64,000 nucleotides of DNA from Embleya sp040605455. Its GTDB lineage: Bacteria; Actinomycetota; Actinomycetes; Streptomycetales; Streptomycetaceae. The position numbers and the translations under genes were made by a program. Of the stretch, positions 8,710 to 17,828 are shown one piece after another. Positions within the stretch are counted from its first letter, which is position 1; the number at the start of each line of letters is the position of its first letter. The notes under the pieces are model-generated. The model was not told the origin of the DNA. It worked only from the letters and a program-made list of their open reading frames with translations, and did not search any database. The stretch is from NCBI RefSeq assembly GCF_040605455.1, contig NZ_JBEXCV010000006.1, positions 58,572 through 122,571 of the forward strand, read 5' to 3'.

Positions 8710-8866
8710 TCTTCGCGGAGTACGCCGGAGACCCGGCGCCCCTTTCGCGCGTGCGCCCCCGCGCTGATCTTGGTGACCGGTGCGCGCCCATGCCACGCCG
8801 ACTCTGCCGAGCGGCCGCCTGCCCTCGACTGCGGCCAACCACGACCCTGGGACTGCTCGCAGAAGG

Positions 8867-9445
8867 TCAGGTGACTTCCCAGGCCGCCTCGATCATCTGG
8901 AAGATCTCGTCCACTGCGGCCTGCGGGTCGGCCGCCTCGCGGGCCAGCGAATAGGCGTCGATCACGAACCTCGCGATCGTCCGACAAGCCGTCGTGGTCC
9001 GTGACAGGTCGGGATCGGCGGCGAGGGCCGTGGCCAGCGAGTCCGCATGGCGCAGCCGCATCGACTCCTCGTACTCCCGCAGGGCGCGTGACTCGTCGAT
9101 CATGCGGTAGATCGGGGCGGTGCCGTCCGCTGTGCAGTGCCGGAGCATGGCCTGGATCTCGCGGCGCAGCGCGGGGATGAGCGGTTCGTGCGGTGCGCGG
9201 TTGGTGACCGCCTGCGTGAGGCGTTGTTCGAAGTTGTCGTCCTGCTCGAACACCAGGGCCTCTTTGGAGGCGAAGTGGGAGAAGAGCGTGGTGACGGCCA
9301 CGTCGGCCTCGGCGGCCACGTCGCGGATGCCCACCGCGTCGTATCCGCGTTCCAGGAAGAGCCGCAGGGCGGCATCGGCGATCTTCTGGCGGGTGGCGGC
9401 CTTCTTGCGTTCGCGGCGCCCGGTCGGCACGGTCGGCACGGTCAT
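8867..9445 (-). CDS. TetR-family repressor
   Basis: 192 residues from ATG at 9445 (MTVPTVPTGRRERKKAATRQ). Upstream in-frame starts would run through the operator, so I reject them. Helix-turn-helix: IADAALRLFLERGYDAVGIRDVAAEADVAVTTLFSHFASKEAL, the family signature. The C-terminal half (about 70-190) is the ligand-binding helical bundle and contains the sole Cys pair (RHCTAD, TACRTI). It is divergent from the oxidoreductase at 9517, and an 8-bp perfect inverted repeat between them is its likely operator. Confidence 0.9.
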   Translation of the reverse strand: MTVPTVPTGRRERKKAATRQKIADAALRLFLERGYDAVGIRDVAAEADVAVTTLFSHFASKEALVFEQDDNFEQRLTQAVTNRAPHEPLIPALRREIQAMLRHCTADGTAPIYRMIDESRALREYEESMRLRHADSLATALAADPDLSRTTTACRTIARFVIDAYSLAREAADPQAAVDEIFQMIEAAWEVT

Positions 9446-9473
9446 GCAGCTGACACTACCAAATCCAACGGCG

Positions 9474-9499
9474 TAACGGTTTCTAAACAACAACCGTTA
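9474..9499. promoter_or_regulatory. TetR operator
   Basis: TAACGGTT and AACCGTTA form a perfect 8-bp inverted repeat around 10 bp, centred between the divergent TetR and oxidoreductase starts (9445 and 9517). It would block both promoters when bound. Confidence 0.7.
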
Positions 9500-9516
9500 G
9501 TGTTACGGTCGACCGC

Positions 9517-10410
9517 ATGAAGAAAGTGAGCTTCGCCGAGTTCGGCGATCCGGACGTACTGCAACTCATCGACGCCGAGGAACCTCACGCGGGCCCCGGC
9601 CACATACGCATCGCCGTACGGGCGGCGGGCGTGAACCCCGTCGACTGGCGGATCCGTGAAGGGCAGATCCTCGGTGCCCATCCGACCGAGTTGCCCTCCG
9701 GCGTCGGGCTGGACGCCTCCGGGGTGGTGGACGAGGTCGGCGAGGGCGTCGAAGGGGTCGAGGTCGGCGACCACGTGTTCGGCGAAGGTTCGAGCACCTA
9801 TGCCGAGTTCGCCGTACTGTCGGCCTGGGCGCGGATGCCCGAGGGCCTCACGTTCGAAGAGGCCGCCGGGTACCCCTCCGTGGTGGAGACCGCTCTGCGC
9901 ATCATCCGCGAGGTCGGCGTGCAGCCCGGGCAGACGTTGCTGGCCGGCGGCGCGTCCGGGGGAGTCGGATCGGCGGTGCTGCAGATCGCCCGCGACCGGG
10001 GCATCACGGTGATCGGCACGGCCGGGGCCGCGAACCAGGACTATCTACGCAGCCTGGGTGCCCTCGCCACGACGTACGGCGAGGGCTGGGTCGAGCGGGT
10101 GCGCCGGCTCGGCCGTGTCGACGCGGCTCTCGATCTGGCCGGCTCGGGCGTGATCCGCGAGCTCGTCGAGCTGACCGGGGATCCGCAGAAGGTGATCTCC
10201 ATCGCCGATCTCGATGCGCCTGAGTTCGGTGTGCGATTCTCCGGCGTGGCCGGCAGCGTGCCGGACGCGCTCGGCGAGGCCGTCGACCTCATCTCGCGAG
10301 GAAAGCTCCACATCCCGATCGAGAAGTCGTACACGCTCGCCGAGGCCGCGGCGGCGCACATCGACAGCCGAGCCGGTCACACGCGGGGGCGCCGCGTCAT
10401 CGTCGTCTGA
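9517..10410 (+). CDS. NADP-dependent MDR oxidoreductase
   Basis: 297 residues, starting MKKVSFAEFGDPDVLQL. The GroES-like domain has VNPVDWRIREG and GLDASGVVDEVGEGV. The nucleotide-binding motif GGASGGVGS is at 144-152, and the chain ends in the typical RGRRVIVV strand. It has no zinc ligands, so it is a quinone-reductase-like enzyme. Its control by the divergent TetR protein suggests a role in handling a reactive small molecule that the repressor senses; the substrate is unknown. It is 44 percent or so identical by eye in several blocks to the oxidoreductase at 10843, so the two may be old paralogues; I did not align them. Confidence 0.85.
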   Translation: MKKVSFAEFGDPDVLQLIDAEEPHAGPGHIRIAVRAAGVNPVDWRIREGQILGAHPTELPSGVGLDASGVVDEVGEGVEGVEVGDHVFGEGSSTYAEFAVLSAWARMPEGLTFEEAAGYPSVVETALRIIREVGVQPGQTLLAGGASGGVGSAVLQIARDRGITVIGTAGAANQDYLRSLGALATTYGEGWVERVRRLGRVDAALDLAGSGVIRELVELTGDPQKVISIADLDAPEFGVRFSGVAGSVPDALGEAVDLISRGKLHIPIEKSYTLAEAAAAHIDSRAGHTRGRRVIVV

Positions 10411-10506
10411 GCCGTTCCTGCGCGGTTGCACTGCCCGGCAAGCTGCCTTCCTTCCTGCCGATCCTGCCGGGGCCCACCCGGCAGGTGTGCGACACGCAAG
10501 ATTCCC

Positions 10507-10728
10507 ATGCACACTCCCGTCAAGATCATCGGCGTCGGACTCGGCGGCCTCGTCCTGCACCTCGACGGCGATCCCTGTCACGGTCTACGAGGCGAATGAA
10601 TTCCCGACGGCGCGTTCGCAGGGCGGGATGCTCGACATCCACGACCCAACGGTCAGCTCGCGCTCGAGGCTGCCGGTCCGATGGACGAGCTCCGCGGCCT
10701 CATCCCGGAGGACCGCCAAGCGACATGA
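10507..10728 (+). pseudogene. TetX-like FAD monooxygenase, N-terminal scraps in three frames
   Basis: The ATG at 10507 gives MHTPVKIIGVGLGGLVL, an FAD-binding GxGxxG strand. The match then moves to IPVTVYEANEFPTARSQGG and MLDIHD in a second frame and to NGQLALEAAGPMDELRGLI in a third, ending at 10728. This order matches the first 90 residues of the TetX/RebC-like aromatic-ring hydroxylases. Two or more indels and loss of the remaining 300 residues make it non-functional. Confidence 0.65.
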
Positions 10729-10842
10729 CTCCACCGAAGTCGCCCACAACCCCACCCCAAGCGGGAATCCGACAATGCCGCAGAGGTGAGCAGCAGCAAG
10801 CTCTCCTGCCGCACGACTTGCTCATGTATACGGAGGTTGCCC

Positions 10843-11769
10843 GTGTTTGCCGTGCAATACCACCGCTACGGCGGTTCCGAAGTCCTCTGCATGGAGGAGG
10901 TCGAAGAGCCGCACGCCGGGCCCGGTCAGGTCCGCGTCGAGGTGCGTGCCACCGGCGTCACCCCGGTTGACTGGTACCTGCGTTCAGGGATGCTGCGAGA
11001 CATCGCCACCCTGGACTTCCCCCACATCCCCGGCATGGATGCCGCTGGGATAGTCGACGAGGTGGGAGAGGGAGTGACCGGCACCACCGTGGGAGACGAG
11101 GTCTTCGGCCTCGTCCCCTTCGTGGACAAGGGAGGCGCCGCAGCCCAGTACGCCGTGCTGGAGGCATGGGCACCCAAGCCCCGGTCGTGGTCTTTCGAGG
11201 AAGCGGGCGGCGCCGCAGGCAACATCGACACCGCCACGCGTGTACTGGAGGCCCTGGAAGCCGCCGAGGGCATGACCCTGCTGATCGAGGGTGCCGCCGG
11301 AGGCGTCGGCACCATCACCGCGCAACTCGCCCAGGCCCGCGGCCTCACCGTGATCGGCACCGCGAGCCAAGGCAACCACGGCTTCCTCGACCAGCTCGGC
11401 GTCGTACCGGTCACCTACGGGGCGGGGCTGGCCGATCGCCTTGCCCCACTGGCTCCGCGCGGCGTCGACGTGGTTCTGGACGCGGCCGGTAAGGGCTCTC
11501 TTGTCGAACTGGTGGCCATCGCCGGCGATCCGCACCGCGTGGTGACCATCGCGGACTTCGACGCCGACCGACACGGAGTGCGGTTCTCCCGCTCCGAAGC
11601 AGGGGAGTCGCCGGGCTGGGAAGGACTGCCACTGGCGGCCGATCTCGCCGACCACGGCCGCCTCACCGTCCCGTTGCACGCCGTGTTCCCACTGAAAGAG
11701 GCCGCCACGGCTCACGACGTCAGCGCCACCGGCCACGCACGCGGCAAGATTGTCATCACCGTGCCCTGA
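10843..11769 (+). CDS. NADP-dependent MDR oxidoreductase
   Basis: 308 residues. GTG at 10843 follows CGGAGG by 7 bp. The order is GroES-like domain (TPVDWYLRSGM, IPGMDAAGIVDEVGEGV), then nucleotide site EGAAGGVGT at 149-157, then the C-terminal HARGKIVITV strand. No zinc ligands. It follows the monooxygenase remnant, which in other genomes could have been an operon partner, but nothing here proves that. No regulator is adjacent, unlike the other three oxidoreductases of this type in the window. Confidence 0.85.
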   Translation: MFAVQYHRYGGSEVLCMEEVEEPHAGPGQVRVEVRATGVTPVDWYLRSGMLRDIATLDFPHIPGMDAAGIVDEVGEGVTGTTVGDEVFGLVPFVDKGGAAAQYAVLEAWAPKPRSWSFEEAGGAAGNIDTATRVLEALEAAEGMTLLIEGAAGGVGTITAQLAQARGLTVIGTASQGNHGFLDQLGVVPVTYGAGLADRLAPLAPRGVDVVLDAAGKGSLVELVAIAGDPHRVVTIADFDADRHGVRFSRSEAGESPGWEGLPLAADLADHGRLTVPLHAVFPLKEAATAHDVSATGHARGKIVITVP

Positions 11770-11858
11770 CAGCCGCGGGCCCGGTCGCACTCGCCGCCTA
11801 CCGCCCGGGGACCGGGTACCGACCGCCGGCCCACGAAGTTCTTCTCTCCGGCCAGGAC

Positions 11859-11927
11859 CTGTTCGGCATGGGCCGGGCTTGGATCTGTTCGGCATGGGCC
11901 GGGCTTGGATCTGTTCGGCATGGGCCA
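11859..11927. repeat. 26-bp tandem repeat, about 2.7 copies
   Basis: Units at 11859, 11885 and 11911 (partial) are identical: CTGTTCGGCATGGGCCGGGC followed by TTGGAT. They lie between genes, just after the oxidoreductase. No coding role is evident. Confidence 0.8.
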
Positions 11928-12036
11928 GCTCGCCGGACCCGACGACGAGAACTCCTGCGGCCGGGCCGCCTGACGTTGGCGCGCCTGCGGCGGCGGTGAG
12001 GTGGTCTGCCTTCCGCTCTCGGCTACCCTCCCGGCC

Positions 12037-12402
12037 ATGGATCTCAAGGCACTCGGCTATTGGCGGTCGAGCGACAGTCCGCGGCTCCCGGACCCCGCGA
12101 ACCTGGTCGACACGACGTGGGACGGCGCGGAGCGGGCCTTGGTCGTCGATTATCTGGATCGCGGCCAGATCGGCCGTCGTTTCATGGGCATTACACGCTG
12201 CCGCATCTGCGATGCCCCGAACGGCGGCGCTGAGAAGACGGACGGTGTGTTCGTCTGGCCCAACGGGCTCGCGCACTACCTCGAGGAGCACGGCGTCCGG
12301 CTTCCGCACGAGTTCGTCGCGCACGTTCTGCGCCGCAGCGAGGAGCTGGACCACCCGACCATCGACCGCACATGGTGGGCCGGCCAAACCGCCCGGGACT
12401 GA
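12037..12402 (+). CDS. hypothetical protein with CRIC motif
   Basis: 121 residues from ATG at 12037. Trp-, Asp- and His-rich: MDLKALGYWRSSDSPRLPDP, DYLDRGQIGRRF, then TRCRICDAPNGGAEKTDGVFVWPNGLAHYLEEHGVRLPHEFVAHVL. The CxxC followed by His-rich helices could bind a metal. The pattern looks like a conserved actinobacterial family of unknown function, perhaps linked to plasmid- or toxin-type accessory genes. A shorter similar string (FGLDLPHELVVHGLL) recurs at about 12775, as if a second copy had decayed next to it. Confidence 0.6.
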   Translation: MDLKALGYWRSSDSPRLPDPANLVDTTWDGAERALVVDYLDRGQIGRRFMGITRCRICDAPNGGAEKTDGVFVWPNGLAHYLEEHGVRLPHEFVAHVLRRSEELDHPTIDRTWWAGQTARD

Positions 12403-12769
12403 CGCCCGGGTCCGGTCGACGGCGGTGTAGGGGTCGAACGTCTGCGTGCCCACCCCGCCCTCCCCCGGTGGGTCGGCGGCGAGGCCGCGCTTCGAAGTAT
12501 TGCCGCCGCGCGTTACGGCGTTGTGAGGTGCGCGGGCCGCCGGGGGGTGGTGTGGGTAGTCGCGTTCTCGAAAGTTCCGGAGCCGGCCAGGGGCGGGCCC
12601 GGGCCAAGGGGACGCGGTGCCGGCCGGTGGCGATGTCCGTGGCTCCGCGCACCTGCCCGGTCGTGACCGTGGCGCCCTTGACCTCCCCGGTGGCGATAGC
12701 GACAAGGCCGGGTCCAGCGCGCCACGGCCGCGTGCCTGAACAGTCACGCACGACGCCCCCCACCAGGGC
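12403..12769. other. no supported gene
   Basis: No frame shows family resemblance or a start with a ribosome-binding site. Probably decayed sequence between the CRIC protein and the Fic-like remnant. Confidence 0.35.
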
Positions 12770-13336
12770 GTGACCGCATTCGGCCTCGACCTCCCCCACG
12801 AGCTCGTCGTCCACGGCCTGCTCACGCCGCCGGACCGGGCGAGGGACTGCCCGTCCCGCGCAGAGCACGAGGCGGGGACAATCTCCGGATACGCGCAACG
12901 CGGGCCGGTCGGCGCCGAGCCGGTCTACAAGGCCGTCCTGTTCGATCGCGACGTCTACGACGGCATCCACGCACGCGCCTCCGTCCTCGCGCACACCCTG
13001 GGCCGGCTGAACTGGCTGGAGCACTCGAACATGACGGTCGTCGTCGCGGTCACCGTCGCCTACCTCCAAGCCTCCGGCAGACCGGTCGAACCGGGACCCG
13101 CAGGAATCACCCGACTCGTGGACGAACCGCGCCGCGAAGACCGCAGCGCCCACTGCGTCGCCGTGCTCTTCCGCTCCTGGCCCGTCCGACCCATCCCTAC
13201 ACCCAGCCGCGCCGCGCCGCCTGCACCCCGGCCTGGAACCGGTTCTCCGCGCCCAACTCGTCGAGGAGCACCCGCATTCGCCGCCGCAGGCTCCGGGTGC
13301 TGGTGCCCAACTGCCGGGCGATCGTCTCGTCCTTGA
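12770..13336 (+). pseudogene. degenerate Fic/Doc-type toxin reading frame
   Basis: The core from about 12865 to 13120 reads AEHEAGTISGYAQ, VLFDRDVYDGIHARASVLAHTLGRL, NWLEHSNMTVVVAVTVAYLQASG. This matches the shortened Doc/Fic-like proteins of Streptomyces (YxxxHxxAAxLLHxLxRxxxLEHSNxLFAxAVAxAYLxASG). The catalytic HPFxxGN or HxFxxANKR loop is reduced to LEHSN, so AMPylation or phosphorylation activity is doubtful. The first 30 residues instead resemble the end of the preceding CRIC protein. The frame overruns the end of the convergent regulator by 140 bp, another sign of decay. Confidence 0.4.
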
Positions 13337-14168
13337 GTCCGGACAGCAGCAGGTTCAGGATCCGCCGGTCCTCCGCGTCGAGTGGGTCGCACTCCTCGGG
13401 GCCGGCGGCGGTGAGTGGGACTGCTTGTGTCCAAAGCCGTTCGAACAGGGTAACCAGGGCGTCGACGAGGGTGGTGCCCCGGATGACGACGCTGCGGGTG
13501 ATGGGCGAGTCGAGGTGCAGGGGCAGCAGGGCGATCCGGCGATCGGCGACGGACATCTTCAGCGGGATGCCGGCGAGGACCCGGGCCTCTTCGCCGGCCT
13601 GCGACAGGCCGGTCACGTCGTCCAGGTTGCCGGGTATCTCGAACGACTCGGGGGCGTAGATCGTGCGGTACCGGACCCCACGGCCCAGGAGGGTGTGTTG
13701 GAGCGGGTTGCCGTGGGCGAGGACGTACGGCGGCCGGTCCAGGCTCATGAGCTCCTCGGTGGCCTCCTGCTGGAGCCGGGCGAACCACCGGCCGAGCTCG
13801 TCGGCGCTGGTCAGCAATTCGACGCCCTCGCCGGGGCGGGCAACCTCGCCGAGCGCGCGGTAGACGGCCTCGAGTTCGGCGGCCGTCTCGGTGACCCTGC
13901 CGAGATCGGCGTGGGCGTTGCGGACCAGGGCGGCGAGGGCGGCGGTGGGGCTGACGGCCGCCCACCGGGTGGGGCGGCCCGAGAGTCGGCTGACCAGACC
14001 GTGGCCGCGCAGCCGGGCGAGGGCCGAATGCAGCCTCTCGGCGCCCGAGCCGGTGCGCTCCGCCAAGTCGCGCACGGTGACCGGCGGTCCGGCCAGAACG
14101 GTGCGGTAGACCCGCTCGTCGAAGGGCGCGACCCCGACGGCACCGAACACGAGTTCGTCATTTTCCAT
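13197..14168 (-). CDS. TrmB-like/LuxR-type transcriptional regulator
   Basis: 323 residues from ATG at 14168. N-terminal winged helix: FDERVYRTVLAGPPVTVRDLAERTGSGAERLHSALARLRGHGLVSRL. The middle section (about 90-250) is a TrmB-like sensor region with HGNPLQHTLLGRGVRYRTIYAPESFE and a regulator-like LPLHL strand. A C-terminal LuxR helix-turn-helix follows: LNLLLSGLKDETIARQLGTSTRSLRRRMRVLLDELGAENRFQAGVQAAR. These two-HTH regulators are numerous in Streptomyces and often act on neighbouring exported or biosynthetic genes. It is divergent from the beta-propeller protein at 14284 with 115 bp between starts. Confidence 0.85.
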   Translation of the reverse strand: MENDELVFGAVGVAPFDERVYRTVLAGPPVTVRDLAERTGSGAERLHSALARLRGHGLVSRLSGRPTRWAAVSPTAALAALVRNAHADLGRVTETAAELEAVYRALGEVARPGEGVELLTSADELGRWFARLQQEATEELMSLDRPPYVLAHGNPLQHTLLGRGVRYRTIYAPESFEIPGNLDDVTGLSQAGEEARVLAGIPLKMSVADRRIALLPLHLDSPITRSVVIRGTTLVDALVTLFERLWTQAVPLTAAGPEECDPLDAEDRRILNLLLSGLKDETIARQLGTSTRSLRRRMRVLLDELGAENRFQAGVQAARRGWV

Positions 14169-14283
14169 GGCGAGCGAGCATGGCCGATTCCGGCGCCGGC
14201 CGCAATCGGACACCGGCCACACCTGGCCGGCCGTCGGGAGCCGCGACTACAAAGAGCACACCACCGGCCCCATGGGAGACGGA

Positions 14284-16308
14284 ATGTTCAACGCACAGCA
14301 TTCACGGTCGGGTTCAGCGAAGCTGTCCCGGCACCGACTATTCCTGATCGCAGCGGTGGCCTTCGGCACCGTGTTCGGCGCGTTCGGCGCGGTGCCCGCC
14401 GGAGCGGAACCAGTGGCCCCCGCCGACACGCCGACGTCCCTCGCCACCCGGGGCAACGAGTGGCGGCAGGTCGGCCCGAACGGCAACGGCGGCAAACTGG
14501 CATTCACCCCCGCCCGGCCCGAACGGGCCTACGTGCAGACCCCGATCGGCAACGTCGTCTTCCGATCCGACGACCGGGGCACCACCTGGCAGCAGAGCAA
14601 CGAACTGCCCGTGAACGCCACGGACGCCGGCGGCGTCGCGGCCAGCCCGCTCCGGCCCGACGTGGTGTTCGCCGGCGGCCTGGAGCGGGACCCCTGGCGC
14701 GGGTACGTGCTGCGCAGCACCGACGCCGGCAAGACGTTCACCCAAGTGCTGGACACCCCGGGTCGGGTCAGCGGCGTCGTGTTCGACCCGACCGGCGCGC
14801 GGCTGTATGCCACAGGCGACGACGGTGTGCGCGTCACCACCGATTACGGCAACACCTGGCTGCTGCTGCCCGATTCCCCCGCCGACGCCCGGAACCCGAA
14901 GTTCGCCGGCGCCGACCTGTACTTCACGTCCGGCGCCGATGTCTGGGTGCTCCGCCAGGGCGCGCGGACCCCGGTGAAGCTGCCCCGCCCCGGCTCGACC
15001 GGCGCGGGTGTCGATCAGTTCACCGGTACCGGTGGCACCCTGGTCGCCAGGGGTGACCTGGGGGTCGCGCACGTCTCCACCGACCGGGGCGCGCACTGGC
15101 GGGCGCTGCGCGGGCCGTGGGGCACCGACGTGGTGGTCCTGGCCGCGATCGTGGACGGTTCGGGCCGGTTGCACATCCAGGTCAACCAATCCACCGGCGA
15201 GATGCAGCAATGGGGCAGCCGCGACAACGGCCGCACCTGGCACGCCGAGGCGGGCCTGGCCCGCATCGACATGTACGAGACCACCGGCACCTTCCCCGGA
15301 CGGCCCGGCACGGACGTGATCTCGGCCGGTGCGGGCATCTACACCACCGACGACCACCAGTCCTTCCGCCGGATCGGGGTGCCCGGCTCCGAAGTGTTGT
15401 CGCTGACCGTCGCCCAGGGCAGGTCGGGCCCGGCGATCGTCGCGGGCACCATGACCGGCAGCTACCAGTCGTCCGCGCCACTGAAGGACCGGCTGCCGCG
15501 CGGGTACCAGGAATGGGGTTTCTCCGGCACCGCGCCGCACACCTTCGGCAACCGGATCGACGGCCTGGCCACCGATCCGTCGAACCCTTCGACGGTGTAC
15601 CGGGTACGCAACACCTGCAACTCCGATCAACCGTGCTTCTACCTGGAGAAGTCGACCGACGCGGGCCTGCGATGGACCATCATCCAGACCGCCGTGCCGG
15701 GCAAGGCACTCGGCATCACGGTCAGCCCCGCCGACCCGAAGCGGCTGTACATCGCCACCCACTCGCCGTCGGCCGTGTACACCAGCAACGACGGCGGTGA
15801 GTCCCTCGTCCAGAACGCGCACGACGACCTGAAGGGCTTCACCAGCGTCGCCGTCGACCGGGTCAACCCCGACAGCGCCTGGCTCGGCGGCCCGGACGGG
15901 CTGTTCCGCACCACCGACGGCGGCGTCACCCTGAACAAGGTGCTCGACGGCTGGGTGAGCGCGATCGCGCTGAACCCGCGCACCCCGGGCCACGCGGTCA
16001 TCGCCGCGAAGGACGCGATCTATGTGACCACCGACGACGGCAAGCACCTGACGAAGGTGGCCGCCGACCTGACCGGCTACCTGAGCTCGCTGGCGTTCAC
16101 CCCGGACGGCTCGACGGTGTTCGCGGGATCGCACGAATACCACACCCCGGCGCTCGGGGTGCTACGCAGCACCGACGGCGGCCGGACCTGGGGCTCGATC
16201 ACCAGGAACCTGCCGGAGCCGTCGGTGTCGTCGCTGACCGTGTCGGCCGACGGCCGGTGGCTGTTCGCGGGGACGACGTACGGGAGCGTGCACCGACTGG
16301 CGGTGTGA
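14284..16308 (+). CDS. exported sialidase-fold (BNR/VPS10-like) beta-propeller protein
   Basis: 674 residues. I choose the ATG at 14284, preceded by GGGAGACGG; a second ATG at 14272 is possible. Signal peptide: RHRLFLIAAVAFGTVFGAFGAVPAGA, with cleavage near residue 40. The mature chain is built of repeated blades with Asp-box-like motifs: SDDRGTTWQ, STDAGKTF, TDYGNTW, STDRGAHW, SRDNGRTW, STDAGLRW, TSNDGGES, STDGGRTW. No sialidase catalytic Arg triad or Glu/Tyr pair can be assigned, so hydrolysis is not implied. A role in extracellular binding or in processing plant or fungal polymers (compare GH74-type propellers) is possible. A 15-bp terminator follows. Confidence 0.8.
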   Translation: MFNAQHSRSGSAKLSRHRLFLIAAVAFGTVFGAFGAVPAGAEPVAPADTPTSLATRGNEWRQVGPNGNGGKLAFTPARPERAYVQTPIGNVVFRSDDRGTTWQQSNELPVNATDAGGVAASPLRPDVVFAGGLERDPWRGYVLRSTDAGKTFTQVLDTPGRVSGVVFDPTGARLYATGDDGVRVTTDYGNTWLLLPDSPADARNPKFAGADLYFTSGADVWVLRQGARTPVKLPRPGSTGAGVDQFTGTGGTLVARGDLGVAHVSTDRGAHWRALRGPWGTDVVVLAAIVDGSGRLHIQVNQSTGEMQQWGSRDNGRTWHAEAGLARIDMYETTGTFPGRPGTDVISAGAGIYTTDDHQSFRRIGVPGSEVLSLTVAQGRSGPAIVAGTMTGSYQSSAPLKDRLPRGYQEWGFSGTAPHTFGNRIDGLATDPSNPSTVYRVRNTCNSDQPCFYLEKSTDAGLRWTIIQTAVPGKALGITVSPADPKRLYIATHSPSAVYTSNDGGESLVQNAHDDLKGFTSVAVDRVNPDSAWLGGPDGLFRTTDGGVTLNKVLDGWVSAIALNPRTPGHAVIAAKDAIYVTTDDGKHLTKVAADLTGYLSSLAFTPDGSTVFAGSHEYHTPALGVLRSTDGGRTWGSITRNLPEPSVSSLTVSADGRWLFAGTTYGSVHRLAV

Positions 16309-16322
16309 CCCCACACCAGGCG

Positions 16323-16358
16323 CGCCGCCCCTGTCCGAACGCCCGGACAGGGGCGGCG
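16323..16358 (+). terminator. 15-bp hairpin terminator
   Basis: CGCCGCCCCTGTCCG pairs perfectly with CGGACAGGGGCGGCG around the 6-nt loop AACGCC, starting 14 bp after the propeller gene stop. It is the strongest hairpin in the window. Confidence 0.85.
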
Positions 16359-16675
16359 TCGTGGGTGGCGACCGTGGCCCGGCGCGGCTGCGCGCCACGG
16401 GGCGAGCCAGGTGAGGGCGGCGGCCACCAGTGTCTCGACACCGGTCGTCAGGGTGGGAGCACGGGCGCGAAGTACCGGGAGTGGTTGGTGGGATGCTTTG
16501 CGCGATCCGGTCCGCAGCCTGCGCTTCCGCGTAGGCGGCCGGGTCGGTTCCGCGGACGAACCAATACGCGGCGGGTAAGCCCTCCGGCTCGACGACTCGT
16601 TCTGCGCTGGACCACGCCCCGCGGTGGCGCGCGGCCAGCTCCGCAGGCGTCTATCCGGCGCTGAGCCTTGCGACC

Positions 16676-16975
16676 GTGCTCGCCCTGGTCGTTCTGTCGA
16701 ACGTCGCGCCCGGGCAGGTCACTCCCCAGGCATGGATCCGCGGGGTCATCGTCGCGGCGACATCGATCCTCAGCTTCGTTTTCGCCACGCGCGCCGTCGG
16801 CGGAGACGCCCGCGCCGTGCTCCGTCTGCGGATCGTCGTCGCGCTCCCGCTGGCCGCGTTTCTCGGAGTGCTGTTCTTCCTGCCGCTGCCCGCGTGGATG
16901 ATCGGCGAGCAGGCCGCGTGCGGGTCCTTGCTCCTGGCCACAGCAGTGCTGATCTTCCGCCCCATGTCGGACTGA
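16676..16975 (+). CDS. small membrane protein, three helices
   Basis: 99 residues from GTG at 16676, with three hydrophobic segments: LALVVLSNVAP, WIRGVIVAATSILSFVFA, and RIVVALPLAAFLGVLFFLPLP...SLLLATAVLIF. The open frame extends upstream without a stop as GVYPALSLAT, which looks like part of the first membrane helix. The true start is therefore probably further up and either non-canonical or lost by mutation. Function unknown; homologues in related genomes are short integral membrane proteins. Confidence 0.55.
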   Translation: MLALVVLSNVAPGQVTPQAWIRGVIVAATSILSFVFATRAVGGDARAVLRLRIVVALPLAAFLGVLFFLPLPAWMIGEQAACGSLLLATAVLIFRPMSD

Positions 16976-17622
16976 GAGCGCGGAAAACCGGGCCGCGGGC
17001 TCGGCCACCGACCCTCGCGTACGTAGGGGCGCAGGAGGCACGACCGGCGCCTCCGAAACGGGGCGCGCGGCATCCCCGGGTTGTGAAACCGTGTTCGCAC
17101 CACCCGCCGTTCACACACGCGTTTCCGATTGCCTCGCGCGGAGGAGACGCTTCTACGACCAACCGTAGGGACGGTCACGTCCCGCCGTTCATGGGCGACC
17201 TCGCCCGTGGTTCTCGCCCAACTCCCGTCCGGGACCGACGAGATCACCGGTGGCGAATTCGCCTCCGGGGACGACCGGATCCTGTCGTCGCCGACAGCGG
17301 CGTCGTGCGGTTTTGGCAGGTCCGCAGGCGCGTCGCGGCCGCGCGGGTGCGCGGCACGGTGCCCGGCCGACCCGGGGACCCCCAAACCCGGGCGCGAGCG
17401 GCCCAGTTCCTCATTTGGCCGCCGCAGCCGGGCGCCCATTCGGCTGCCGGGCCGCCGGCGGCCTCACCGGGCATTCCTTTCCCTCGGCCCCCACGCCGAG
17501 GGCGCGCCGCCGCGGGTTCACAGAGCGGCTCGGTACTCGCTTCAATGCCTCATGCGGCGATTCAGCGGCATGACCGAGGCGCGGTCGGGAGTGGGCCCGC
17601 ACATCGAGTGGCGCGTGACCCG
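16976..17622. other. 650-bp region without a supported gene
   Basis: Long open frames exist on both strands but have biased, Arg/Pro-rich composition and no recognisable product. No repeats or hairpins of note. The right edge leads into the promoter of the sugar dehydrogenase. Confidence 0.45.
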
Positions 17623-17680
17623 TTGACAGGTACACAACCGAGGCCTAGCGTGCTCCATCACCAGATAGGAAAGTTTCCTA
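17623..17680 (+). promoter_or_regulatory. sigma-70-type promoter plus GGAAAGTTTCC element
   Basis: TTGACA at 17623, 17 bp, TAGCGT at 17646 is a good vegetative promoter. Just downstream, TAGGAAAGTTTCCTA at 17666-17680 is an odd-centre palindrome (arms TAGGAAA/TTTCCTA). Similar GGAAAGTTTCC elements are, from memory, frequent in front of Streptomyces genes for secreted carbohydrate-active proteins, where repression by carbon source is likely. Its position just after the -10 box fits an operator. Confidence 0.6.
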
Positions 17681-17828
17681 ACTATCGAGGTCCAGCGCCA
17701 ACTTCCCCCGCGTGAACGACCGTTGCCGGATATCGCTTGCCGCGAAGACTCTCGCAGCGGACCCGCCCGGGCAGCACCACGAGTCGCTGAGCCGTCCTGT
17801 GCTCAGCCCCTCTTCGCTGGAGGACACC

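Noticed and set aside
10984..12825. 613-codon minus-strand open frame
   Set aside because: Antisense shadow of the oxidoreductase and the CRIC protein; no start with a ribosome-binding site and no domain.
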